Assembly (NCBI GenBank): GCA_022565655.1
Contig: JAIUMG010000033.1
Location: forward strand, 1-15,974
From: Alkalimonas sp.
Lineage (GTDB): Bacteria > Pseudomonadota > Gammaproteobacteria > Enterobacterales > Alteromonadaceae
Reading direction: 5' to 3'
Length of the DNA: 15,974 bases
Part shown: in pieces, positions 1 to 7,320 of the stretch
How the letters are laid out: each line of letters starts with the position of its first letter
Numbering within the stretch: position 1 is the stretch's first letter
Notes under the pieces: generated by a model
Databases searched by the model: none
What the model saw: only the letters and a program-made list of their open reading frames with translations
What the model was told of the DNA's origin: nothing
Program-made: the position numbers and the translations under genes

Positions 1-24
1 CCTGATGTTTAGTGAGACTAAATT

Positions 25-411
25 TTATGTCGGCGTAGTGTCCTTTACTTCTTCTCGCAACTGCTGACAGGCTTTCACCATATTCTGTAAAGCCGAGCGT
101 GTTTCATTCCAGCCTCTGGTTTTTAAACCACAATCCGGGTTAACCCACAAACGTCAATAGCAATTTTAGCGGCTGCACATCGGAGTCATCGGTGCTTTTG
201 CCATGGCACAGGAAGCTTAGGGGACCGAGTAAAACAGGTTATTGTGTGAGATTGAGCAATGGCTTCATCAATCTGCTCAAACCAAGTAGGGTCGAATAGA
301 GTGAACTGTTGCCCACAGGTGGCTAATGTCGTGCTGCCTAAAAGCTTTAAGGGCTCGCTTTAATTCACGTTGCTTGCCAATACGTGGGAAACCTAGATTG
401 TGGATTGCCAT
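25..411 (-). pseudogene. metE: Relic of metE (cobalamin-independent methionine synthase)
   Basis: Read on the minus strand, an ATG at 411 begins MAIHNLGFPRIGKQRELK, the conserved N-terminus of MetE. The frame then breaks. Around 326-243 another frame gives GQQFTLFDPTWFEQIDEAI, and around 238-152 a further frame gives PVLLGPLSFLCHGK; both match the MetE region near residues 130-185 of the E. coli protein. From about 153 to the TAA at 27-25 the frame reads LWVNPDCGLKTRGW and on to a natural-looking C-terminus, the zinc-site end of MetE. Roughly 105 codons are missing in the first gap and over 500 in the second, so about 390 bp remain of a gene near 2.3 kb. Catalysis is impossible. MetE transfers the methyl group of methyltetrahydrofolate to homocysteine. 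The divergent position next to metR is the classical metE location. Family identity is seen directly in the translated pieces; the residue alignment to E. coli is from memory. Confidence 0.9.
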
Positions 412-482
412 ATGGATCTCTATTATTTAGACGGCTAGATGTTGATATGTCTATTCTTGCCAGTTATGATGGTGAGGACAAA

Positions 483-517
483 TGAAAAGATTTCCGCAAC
501 CAGTTAAAGAAAATTCA
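483..517. promoter_or_regulatory. Two degenerate MetR-box-like sites in the metE/metR intergenic region
   Basis: The known MetR site is TGAA-N5-TTCA. Positions 483-495 read TGAA-AAGAT-TTCC and 505-517 read TAAA-GAAAA-TTCA, each one mismatch from consensus. They lie 22 bp apart, about two helical turns, immediately upstream of the metR ATG at 520. Paired sites in phase are expected for a LysR-type regulator at a divergent promoter. Short degenerate motifs in AT-rich DNA can arise by chance, so this is a moderate call. Confidence 0.45.
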
Positions 518-519
518 TA

Positions 520-1416
520 ATGATTGAGTTAAAACATTTACGCAGCGTGCAGGCGTTACGGGATACCGGCTCCATAAGTGAGGCAGCCAGTTTATTGTGC
601 CTGACTCAATCGGCATTATCGCATCAATTAAAAGAGTTGGAGCATCGCTTGGATAGGGTATTGTTTGAGCGTAAATCCAGCCCTGTACAGTTTACCCCCG
701 CTGGGGAATTATTGCTGCAATTAGCGGCACAAGTGCTACCGGCTATCCATCAAACTGAACAACAATTACAGCAGAATGCCTTAGCAGAGCAGCAAGTGAT
801 CCGTTTTTGTGTTGAGTGTCATGCCTGCTATCACTGGCTATTGCCTTGCATCAAAGCCTTTCAGCATCAGCAACCGGAGGTGTCACTGGATTTTAGCTCG
901 ACCATTGAACACAAAGCCGTTGAAGCGTTGATCCAGGGACAGCTCGATCTGGTGGTGACTAGTGATCAACGGTTGCAACAACAAGTGGATTACCATTACT
1001 TGTATCCAATGGAGCTGCGCTTGCTGGTGAGCCCAGACCATGCTTTAGCCAATACTGCCTGGGTTGAGCCTGCGCAGCTGCAACGTGAAACCATTTTCAG
1101 TTATCCACTGCCACAGCAGCGACAGGATTTGTTTCGGTTTTTTTTGGCGGATATTGAGTTTCATGGTCAGGTAAAAGCCATCGAGCAGGGCAGTCAGATG
1201 ATTCAGCAAGTGGCGGCTAATCTTGGTGTCGCGGTACTACCTAGCTGGATGGCAGAGCCCTATCAGCAGCAAGGTTTGATAAGTTCAATATCGCTTGGAA
1301 GTGCCGGCTTGTGGCGTCCGATGTATCTTGCGTACCGGCTTGGGGATGTGCATGAGTCGATCTATCTTACATTGCTGCAGCTGTTGCGACAGCATTTGCC
1401 GCAACAGCAAGCGTAA
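520..1416 (+). CDS. metR: MetR, LysR-family activator of methionine biosynthesis genes
   Basis: The 298-residue protein opens with MIELKHLRSVQALRDTGSIS and a winged helix-turn-helix containing LTQSALSHQLKELEHRL, followed by VLFERKS and FTPAGE, the MetR version of the LysR N-terminus. The effector domain (about residues 90-295) contains ECHACYHWL, close to the ECHSC stretch of enteric MetR, and DLVVTSD. Length is slightly below the roughly 317 residues of E. coli MetR, with a shorter C-terminal tail. MetR uses homocysteine as co-effector and activates metE, metH and other folate/methionine genes. Here its divergent partner metE is a relic, so the retained gene probably serves other targets elsewhere (inference). 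The ATG at 520 is preceded only by a weak AAAGA ribosome-binding site. It converges on rimO with 7 bp between stop codons and no clear terminator. Confidence 0.92.
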   Translation: MIELKHLRSVQALRDTGSISEAASLLCLTQSALSHQLKELEHRLDRVLFERKSSPVQFTPAGELLLQLAAQVLPAIHQTEQQLQQNALAEQQVIRFCVECHACYHWLLPCIKAFQHQQPEVSLDFSSTIEHKAVEALIQGQLDLVVTSDQRLQQQVDYHYLYPMELRLLVSPDHALANTAWVEPAQLQRETIFSYPLPQQRQDLFRFFLADIEFHGQVKAIEQGSQMIQQVAANLGVAVLPSWMAEPYQQQGLISSISLGSAGLWRPMYLAYRLGDVHESIYLTLLQLLRQHLPQQQA

Positions 1417-1423
1417 CGCAATC

Positions 1424-2737
1424 TTATACCAGGCGAGCCCATAGATCGTAGGCATCAGCGCGCTCAATCTGAACTTGCACCACAGCTCCTGGAGTGAGTT
1501 GGGTGGCACCGTCGACATAGACCACGCCATCAATTTCAGGAGCGTCAGCATAGCTACGCCCAATAGCGCCATTGTCATCAACATCATCAATGAGCACAGC
1601 CATCTGTTGGCCTACTTTACGTTGCAAGCGAGCTGCGCTAATGGCTTGTTGCTTTTGCATGAAGCGGTGGAAGCGCTCTTCTTTGATGTCCTCTGGCACC
1701 GGGTCATCCAGCTCATTTGCTTTCGCACCTTCAATTGGGCTGTATTTAAAGCAGCCGACTCGATCCAATTGTGCTTCATCCAGCCAATCCAGTAACAACT
1801 GGAAGTCTTCTTCAGTCTCGCCTGGAAAGCCAACAATAAAGGTGGAACGAATGGTTAAATCCGGACAGATCGATCGCCACTTTTGGATCCGTTCGAGCGT
1901 GCGTTCAGCCTGACCAGGTCGCTTCATTTTTTTCAGGATCCGCGGGCTGGCATGCTGGAATGGAATATCCAGATACGGCAATAATTTTCCTTCCGCCATC
2001 AACGGAATGACATCATCAACATGTGGGTAAGGGTAGACATAGTGCAGACGAACCCAAATGCCCAGTTCTGTCAGTGCCTGACACAAGGCCAGCATATCGG
2101 TTTTCACTGGCTGGCCATTCCAGAAGCCAGTGCGATGTTTCACATCGACGCCATAAGCGCTGGTATCTTGCGAAATCACCAGCAATTCTTTAACGCCAGC
2201 ATTTTTCAGCCGTTGTGCTTCGTCCAATACCTCGCCAATCGGCCGGCTGACCAGATCACCGCGCATGGATGGAATGATGCAGAAAGTACAGCGGTGGTTA
2301 CAGCCTTCCGATATTTTTAAGTAAGCATAATGCTTTGGTGTCAATTTGACGCCATGGTCGGGAACCAGCATGGTAAAGGGATCATACTTCGGCTTTGGGA
2401 TCACACTATGAACTTGCTTCAGTACATTTTCGTAGGCATGAGGACCTGTGATGCCTAGCACCTTTGGATGCACCTGGCGGATTTCATCTTCCCGGGCACC
2501 AAGGCAGCCGGTGACGATGACCTGACCATTTTCAGCCAGTGCTTCACCAATGGTATCCAGCGATTCTTGCACAGCACTATCAATAAAGCCGCAGGTATTT
2601 ACAATGACCAACTCAGCGTCATGATAACTGGGTACGATTTGGTAACCATCGCTCTTGAGTTGAGTCAGAATACGCTCTGAGTCCACCAGATTTTTCGGGC
2701 ACCCTAAACTGACAAAACCGACTTTAGGCTGTGACAT
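1424..2737 (-). CDS. rimO: RimO, ribosomal protein S12 methylthiotransferase
   Basis: This 437-residue radical-SAM methylthiotransferase adds a methylthio group to the conserved aspartate of ribosomal protein S12 (Asp89 in E. coli). The N-terminal MTTase domain has cysteines 13, 49 and 78 (SLGCPKN, VNTCGFI, VTGCLG) for one [4Fe-4S] cluster. The radical-SAM motif is EGCNHRCTFCIIP, with cysteines 146, 150 and 153 binding the second cluster. A C-terminal TRAM domain (about 370-435) ends in YDLWARLV. Start MSQPKVGFVSLGCPKNLVDS and overall length match RimO rather than the tRNA enzyme MiaB. The gene stands alone, divergent from the receiver/TPR gene and convergent with metR. The start codon at 2737 has only a weak GGTGG upstream. 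No odd residues were seen. Confidence 0.95.
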   Translation of the reverse strand: MSQPKVGFVSLGCPKNLVDSERILTQLKSDGYQIVPSYHDAELVIVNTCGFIDSAVQESLDTIGEALAENGQVIVTGCLGAREDEIRQVHPKVLGITGPHAYENVLKQVHSVIPKPKYDPFTMLVPDHGVKLTPKHYAYLKISEGCNHRCTFCIIPSMRGDLVSRPIGEVLDEAQRLKNAGVKELLVISQDTSAYGVDVKHRTGFWNGQPVKTDMLALCQALTELGIWVRLHYVYPYPHVDDVIPLMAEGKLLPYLDIPFQHASPRILKKMKRPGQAERTLERIQKWRSICPDLTIRSTFIVGFPGETEEDFQLLLDWLDEAQLDRVGCFKYSPIEGAKANELDDPVPEDIKEERFHRFMQKQQAISAARLQRKVGQQMAVLIDDVDDNGAIGRSYADAPEIDGVVYVDGATQLTPGAVVQVQIERADAYDLWARLV

Positions 2738-2907
2738 AAACTAAAACCACCACTGAACAAAGGGCGCACATTCTACTTTAATTCACTAATTAAAACCAGC
2801 TGAACCATGGCGGAGGGATTCTGCTGCTTGTTTGCGCAGGAACTGCGGTCTGCAGATGAGGCTGGATAGATTGTAGAGACAAATTCAGCGGCATCAACAA
2901 TTAGTGA

Positions 2908-2935
2908 TTCACTTCAGTTGAAAGCTGTCTATAAT
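2908..2935 (+). promoter_or_regulatory. Candidate sigma70 promoter of the receiver/TPR gene
   Basis: A perfect -10 hexamer TATAAT lies at 2930-2935, with TTCACT at 2908-2913 as a 4/6 match to the -35 element and a 16-bp spacer. Transcription would start near 2942. That leaves only about 8 nt before the possible TTG start at 2950 but a normal leader for the ATG at 2983. Confidence 0.45.
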
Positions 2936-2982
2936 CCTATCATAACCCATTGAAAAGAAGTGTGAGTAGGGATCTGTGCTGT

Positions 2983-4638
2983 ATGGAAAAAGCCGACTTA
3001 AGTAATCTTGAAGCATTAAAAGTGTTGATCGTGGATGATCAGTTTTTAGTGCATAACATGCTCAAGGCGGCCTTTAGTGACCTGGGTATTCAACACATAA
3101 AGTACGCTGAAAACGCATACTATGCTCTGCGCCTGTGTGAGCAGACTCGTTTTCATATTGTCATTTGTGCTTTCAATGTGAAAAGCGACAAAGATGGTTT
3201 TCATCTGCTGGAAGAGCTGAAATTTAAAGGTTTCGTCAATAAACGAACGGTGCTTATTTTCTTAAGTGCAGAAACAGATGAAAGTCTGGTCAATAGCATC
3301 GTAGAGCTTCAACCGGATGATTTTTGGGTCAAACCACTTGATACTGCACGGGTGAAAAAGCGCTTGCCTCAGGTCTTAAACGTCAAACGAACCCTGTTCA
3401 ATGTGTATGAAGCCATTGATTTAAAAAATTACAGTAAAGCGATTTATCTGGTTGATCGGCACTTATTAAACCCGGCTTTAGCTCGTTTTCATCTCCAACT
3501 ACAGCGGTTAAAAGGAGAGGCATTATTAAAGCTACAAGAATATGAAGTGGCTGAAGAGTTCTATCAGCAACTGATGGCGAAGCATCAGATGTCCTGGGTC
3601 CATCTTGGTTACATCAATGCCTTATTAAAGCAGGATAAAATGGCGCAGATTGAGCAGATGCTTGCTGAATTAACCGATCGCGTCGATACCCGTTTTGCTA
3701 CCTATGATTTACTGGCTCAGTATTACATAGAGCGTCAGGAGTTTGATCAAGCCTACGAAGAAATTAAAAAAGCCGTAGCGCTATCTCCTAGAAATATCGA
3801 ACGCAATAAAAAAGTCTGGGACTTAGCTCGCCTAACCCATGACTTTGAAGGGCAGTATCTGGCTACTCAGGCGATGGCTAAGCACGCGAAGAACTCCCTG
3901 CATGATTCTCCGGTATTGGCACTGAATGTGATCCGCGCCGGCTTGGATTTGGCTCAAACGCTGAATAATGAGCGCTCAGCTAAAATTCTGCAGCAAACCG
4001 ATAAGCAAATCCAGGCACTGGAAAAAGATTACAAGGATGCGGCTTTATTTAAAGAGCAAATTATTATCGCCAAAGCCCGATTATTGGTCGCCAATGATGA
4101 GCGGAAAAAAGCTGAAAACCTGATTGACTTGCATGTGTCTGTGCGGCCGATTGTTTCTCTGGATGATAATTTGGATAAAGCCAAAATTTTTCATGAACTA
4201 GGGCGGCTGGAGGAAGCCTCACTGATTATGGACTCCGTTAAAAAACAAATTTCGTCGGATAATCTGGCTGGTCTCGTGGTGAAAAAATACGTTGAACAGG
4301 AGTGTGATGAGCAGGAGCGGGTTCACTTTACCCCAAAGCAGTTGCAAGCGATGGCGATTGAGTTTTTTAAAAAGAAAAAGTACGGAGCATCGTTATCGGC
4401 TTTAGAGCAAGCGATGGAACTGACACCTAAAAATAACCGGGTGGCTATCAGTGTGCTTAAAGTACTGGCGCTGATGCACGAAGAAGGAGGGCTATCCGCT
4501 ACGCAAAAAGAGCTGACATTACGCACGGTTTCTTTGCTCGAAAAGAATGAGATGACAGAAGCTGAGCAAGCAAACTTTATCGACTACAAGGAGCGCTTAC
4601 AGTCGGTGCTGGCTCAGGCAATGTTGCCGATGGACTAA
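2983..4638 (+). CDS. Receiver-domain protein with TPR repeats; phospho-acceptor Asp replaced by Ala
   Basis: I start the protein at ATG 2983 (551 residues), which has AGGGA about 10 nt upstream. The open frame extends back to a TTG at 2950, but that codon lies only about 8 nt from the likely transcription start and lacks a Shine-Dalgarno. Residues about 12-140 form a CheY-like receiver: KVLIVDDQ supplies the acidic pair (D18, D19), FLSAE supplies the Ser/Thr position (S95) and VKPL the conserved lysine (K117). The segment normally reading V-I-C-D here reads VICAFNVKSDKDG, so the phosphorylated Asp is Ala63 (codon GCT at 3169). The rest is helical with tetratricopeptide-like repeats; clear ones lie near 241-280 (YDLLAQYYIERQEFDQAYEE) and 455-495 (FFKKKKYGASLSALEQAMEL). 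There is no DNA-binding, GGDEF, EAL or kinase domain. It is probably a cytoplasmic protein-protein interaction module of unknown partner, with no kinase gene nearby. Confidence 0.85.
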   Translation: MEKADLSNLEALKVLIVDDQFLVHNMLKAAFSDLGIQHIKYAENAYYALRLCEQTRFHIVICAFNVKSDKDGFHLLEELKFKGFVNKRTVLIFLSAETDESLVNSIVELQPDDFWVKPLDTARVKKRLPQVLNVKRTLFNVYEAIDLKNYSKAIYLVDRHLLNPALARFHLQLQRLKGEALLKLQEYEVAEEFYQQLMAKHQMSWVHLGYINALLKQDKMAQIEQMLAELTDRVDTRFATYDLLAQYYIERQEFDQAYEEIKKAVALSPRNIERNKKVWDLARLTHDFEGQYLATQAMAKHAKNSLHDSPVLALNVIRAGLDLAQTLNNERSAKILQQTDKQIQALEKDYKDAALFKEQIIIAKARLLVANDERKKAENLIDLHVSVRPIVSLDDNLDKAKIFHELGRLEEASLIMDSVKKQISSDNLAGLVVKKYVEQECDEQERVHFTPKQLQAMAIEFFKKKKYGASLSALEQAMELTPKNNRVAISVLKVLALMHEEGGLSATQKELTLRTVSLLEKNEMTEAEQANFIDYKERLQSVLAQAMLPMD

Positions 4639-4650
4639 ACGAATAAAAAA

Positions 4651-4667
4651 GGGGCTCAAAGAGCCCC
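4651..4667 (-). terminator. Intrinsic terminator for the TonB receptor gene (minus strand)
   Basis: GGGGCTC-AAA-GAGCCCC forms a perfect 7-bp GC-rich stem with a 3-nt loop. On the minus strand the stem is followed by TTTTTTATTC, a proper U-tract, so it terminates transcription of the receptor gene ending at 4695. On the plus strand only AAAAGTC follows, so it is a poor intrinsic terminator for the receiver/TPR gene, although the hairpin may still stabilise that 3' end. Confidence 0.8.
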
Positions 4668-4694
4668 AAAAGTCACCAGGAAAAACCAACTTCG

Positions 4695-7277
4695 TTAGAA
4701 GTTGTAGGTATACCGCAAGGTATAGGTTGCTCCCAACCAATCGTGAATGGCACTGGCATAGCCATCGGTTGGGGAAGAAGCGTAAGGAGGGTTCTTATCG
4801 GTCAGGTTGCGCACAGCCAGTTGCACCCGGCCATGGTCACCAAAGTCATAGCCGACGTTGGCATTAAATACCAACCAGGCTTTCACGGTATCGTTGCCAC
4901 CCCATTGGAAATCACCATCACCCAAGCTACCGACGTAGTTAGCGGTTAAGCCTGCATTCCAGTTCTGGTAGCTCCAGTCGGTGCCAAAGTCTGCAACGAA
5001 CTCAGGGCGGGCAATTTCACTGGCTCCGCTTAAACGACCCAACAGATCTTGCGGTGCGCTATCTGGTGTGATTTGGCGTGTGTAGCTTAAGGTTCTGGTG
5101 GCGTTGGCAAAGAAGTTAAACTGACCATAATCGTTGGTTTGCAAACGATAGTTTAGTTTTACATCGACACCATCGGTCTTTTGTTTACCGACGTTAAAGA
5201 AGCCGGTACGCAGGAAGACAAGATCCCCATCAGCACTGACTACACAACCAAAGCCTGGCAGTTCAGCTTCACTACCTACCGTCGGTGCTGAGCCACTCAG
5301 ACAGTTGCGTAATGTGGTATTGGCATCCACATCAACAATGTCTTTATGCTCGTAGTTCCAGTAATCGGCAGTCAATTGAAGGTTTTCGGTCAGGTTCCAG
5401 GAGAAACCGATGTTAACTGCTTCCGAACTTTCTGCATTCAAGTCGGGATTACCACGGGTCTCTTGATCAAAGCTAACTTCATCATCAAAGTTACCACACA
5501 AACCATCAAACTCTTCGCCAGGCCCACAGTTGATGTAGCCGGTGGCCAGGGCTCGGCCTGCACCTAACTGAGATAAGGATGGCGCACGAAAACCTGTACT
5601 CCAGGATGCACGGACAATTAAATCATCGGTGGCACGCCAGCGTAGCGATAGTTTTGGGTTTACATCGCCACCAAAGTCGCTGTAATGATCGTATCGAACG
5701 GCGGCAACTGCATCTAAATCATCAGTGATAGGCAGATTAAACTCACCGTACACGGCATATTGAGTCCGGTCGGCAGCGGCATCACGAGCACCAAGGCCAT
5801 AGACTCCATCTGCTGCAGCAATAGGTGCTGGGGTATCTTTGATGTCTTCAGAGCGGAACTCACCACCGAAGACGGAGCTGACAAAACCTGCCGGCAATTC
5901 AAACAGGTCACCCGAAATATTGAAGTCGACACTGTAGGTTTCTGATTCACCGCGGCGAGGTGCTTCGTTACGCAGTGCAGCCAAAGTGGTTTCGCTGTTA
6001 TCCCGACCTAAGTTAAAAGGGTTAAAGCTTTCATTGGCAACACCTGCCAGGACAGCATCCCGCGTGAAGTAGCCGCGAATATGGCGTACTTCATTTTCAG
6101 TGCGACCATAGGTGGCGGCAGCTTCCCAGAACCACTCACCGGCCTCACCACGTAATCCCGCCAGCAGGCGATAGGATTCGGTATCGTAGGCTTGCTGACG
6201 GCGCTCAGGAAAACGAGTACGAACAATAATATTGCCGCCGGAAGCATTTAAGTCTTGCACATAGCCCGGAACCAGACCGGAGTCGCCGGCCACATCAACG
6301 GTATAGGCGGTTGCTGAATCGTAAGCGGAACCTTTATTGCGTTGATACATGCCTTCGGCAAACAGTTCCATATTATTATCTAACTGCTGTAAATGGCTAA
6401 GCGTTACGCCCAGGTTTTCAGACTCTGGCTGAATGGCCCGTTCCATCACGTAGTTGTAGCTACACTCGGTGCCACCTCGAACTGTGTTGTCGCCACACCA
6501 GGTCTCTGGAAAGTTTTCACCGTCGATACCCAGTGAGGTACGAAGTGCAAAGGTGACATCGATAGGGCGATCGGCATTAAACAGCGCATTACGGTCTAAA
6601 TAATCAACCACTACAGTGGTGTTGCTGTTGGCTGTGTTAAAGCCACCGACATAAGTCAGGTTATAGCGGGAGAAATTGCTGCTCTTGGTATCATTGCCAT
6701 ACATGGCCGAAATTTCATGGCCTTCAAAATCATCGCGTAAAATGAAATTAATAACACCAGCAATAGCATCGGAGCCATATACTGAAGATGCACCATCGGT
6801 CAGCACTTCAACGCGCTCAATAGCAGACATGGGGATGGTATTGACGTTAACAAAAGAATCGGCACCATTGGCGAAGGAGTCGACGGCAACCCGGCGGCCA
6901 TTGACCAGCACCAAGGTAGAGCTACTGCCAAGGCCACGCAAACTTACACCCGAAGAACCTGCAGGTGCTCCTGACGCTGTTGCTGTCGCGCCATTCTCAC
7001 TAAAAGTACCGGCGCTGGCAGCTTGTGGCAGGTCACGTAAAAATGAACTGACGCTGTCATAGCCACGGTTCGATAAATCTTCCCGGCTGATTACCTGTAC
7101 CGGGTTGGCGCCTTCCATATCGACGCCTTTCAGACGAGATCCGGTAATTGCAATGCGCTCAACTTTATTGGCCGCTTCTTCTGTCGCATTGTCATTGGCT
7201 ATCGCACTGTTGGCTCCGAGTAGGGCACCTAAAGTGGCGATGGTAACTTTATTCAATCCAGATTGGATAGTATTCAT
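4695..7277 (-). CDS. TonB-dependent outer membrane receptor, substrate unknown
   Basis: This 860-residue protein has a signal peptide with a hydrophobic core (VTIATLGALLGA) and likely cleavage after SAIA at residue 27. VERIAITGSRL follows, in the position of a TonB box. The plug domain (about 50-180) includes PVQVISREDL, VSLRGLGSSSTLVLVNGRRV and ERVEVLTDGASSVYGSDAIAGVINF. The rest is a 22-stranded-type barrel rich in aromatic and Asp/Asn turns, with YGEFNLPI, FRAPSLSQLGAG and a terminal aromatic ...YTLRYTYNF needed for barrel assembly. Three close cysteine pairs lie in what look like extracellular loops (WCGDNTVRGGTEC, NCGPGEEFDGLC, NCLSGS to GFGC), probably disulfides. The NGRR/TDGASSVYG plug is shared by many Alteromonadales, Xanthomonas and Caulobacter receptors for peptides, sugars or other organics; the sequence does not show the ligand. 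AGGAAGAAG precedes the ATG. The divergent position opposite psrA-fadE permits, but does not prove, a link to lipid use. Confidence 0.93.
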   Translation of the reverse strand: MNTIQSGLNKVTIATLGALLGANSAIANDNATEEAANKVERIAITGSRLKGVDMEGANPVQVISREDLSNRGYDSVSSFLRDLPQAASAGTFSENGATATASGAPAGSSGVSLRGLGSSSTLVLVNGRRVAVDSFANGADSFVNVNTIPMSAIERVEVLTDGASSVYGSDAIAGVINFILRDDFEGHEISAMYGNDTKSSNFSRYNLTYVGGFNTANSNTTVVVDYLDRNALFNADRPIDVTFALRTSLGIDGENFPETWCGDNTVRGGTECSYNYVMERAIQPESENLGVTLSHLQQLDNNMELFAEGMYQRNKGSAYDSATAYTVDVAGDSGLVPGYVQDLNASGGNIIVRTRFPERRQQAYDTESYRLLAGLRGEAGEWFWEAAATYGRTENEVRHIRGYFTRDAVLAGVANESFNPFNLGRDNSETTLAALRNEAPRRGESETYSVDFNISGDLFELPAGFVSSVFGGEFRSEDIKDTPAPIAAADGVYGLGARDAAADRTQYAVYGEFNLPITDDLDAVAAVRYDHYSDFGGDVNPKLSLRWRATDDLIVRASWSTGFRAPSLSQLGAGRALATGYINCGPGEEFDGLCGNFDDEVSFDQETRGNPDLNAESSEAVNIGFSWNLTENLQLTADYWNYEHKDIVDVDANTTLRNCLSGSAPTVGSEAELPGFGCVVSADGDLVFLRTGFFNVGKQKTDGVDVKLNYRLQTNDYGQFNFFANATRTLSYTRQITPDSAPQDLLGRLSGASEIARPEFVADFGTDWSYQNWNAGLTANYVGSLGDGDFQWGGNDTVKAWLVFNANVGYDFGDHGRVQLAVRNLTDKNPPYASSPTDGYASAIHDWLGATYTLRYTYNF

Positions 7278-7304
7278 GCTTCTTCCTCATTTTTGCATTA
7301 TGCG

Positions 7305-7320
7305 TTGCCTTGTAAGGCAA
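7305..7320 (-). promoter_or_regulatory. Small hairpin in the TonB-receptor 5' leader
   Basis: TTGCCT-TGTA-AGGCAA is a perfect 6-bp inverted repeat with a 4-nt loop, about 28 nt upstream of the receptor ATG and 15-20 nt from its ribosome-binding site. It could be an mRNA stem or a half-site operator. No U-tract follows it on the minus strand. Confidence 0.35.

Noticed and set aside
1381..1407. Inverted repeat CTGTTGC / GCAACAG at the end of metR as a terminator
   Set aside because: It lies within the metR coding sequence, has a 13-nt loop and no U-tract on either strand; low-complexity Gln/Leu codons explain it.
1475..1913. Plus-strand frames of 106 and 113 codons opposite rimO
   Set aside because: They lie opposite the conserved C-terminal part of RimO, overlap each other in different frames, and resemble no family.
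2770..2798. Minus-strand promoter for rimO with TAGAAT at 2770-2775
   Set aside because: The -10 is good but no acceptable -35 hexamer lies 16-18 bp upstream, so I did not list it as a feature.
6676..7062. 128-codon frame antisense to the TonB receptor plug
   Set aside because: Low-complexity Ser/Thr/Pro-rich translation opposite a strongly conserved coding region; a shadow frame.
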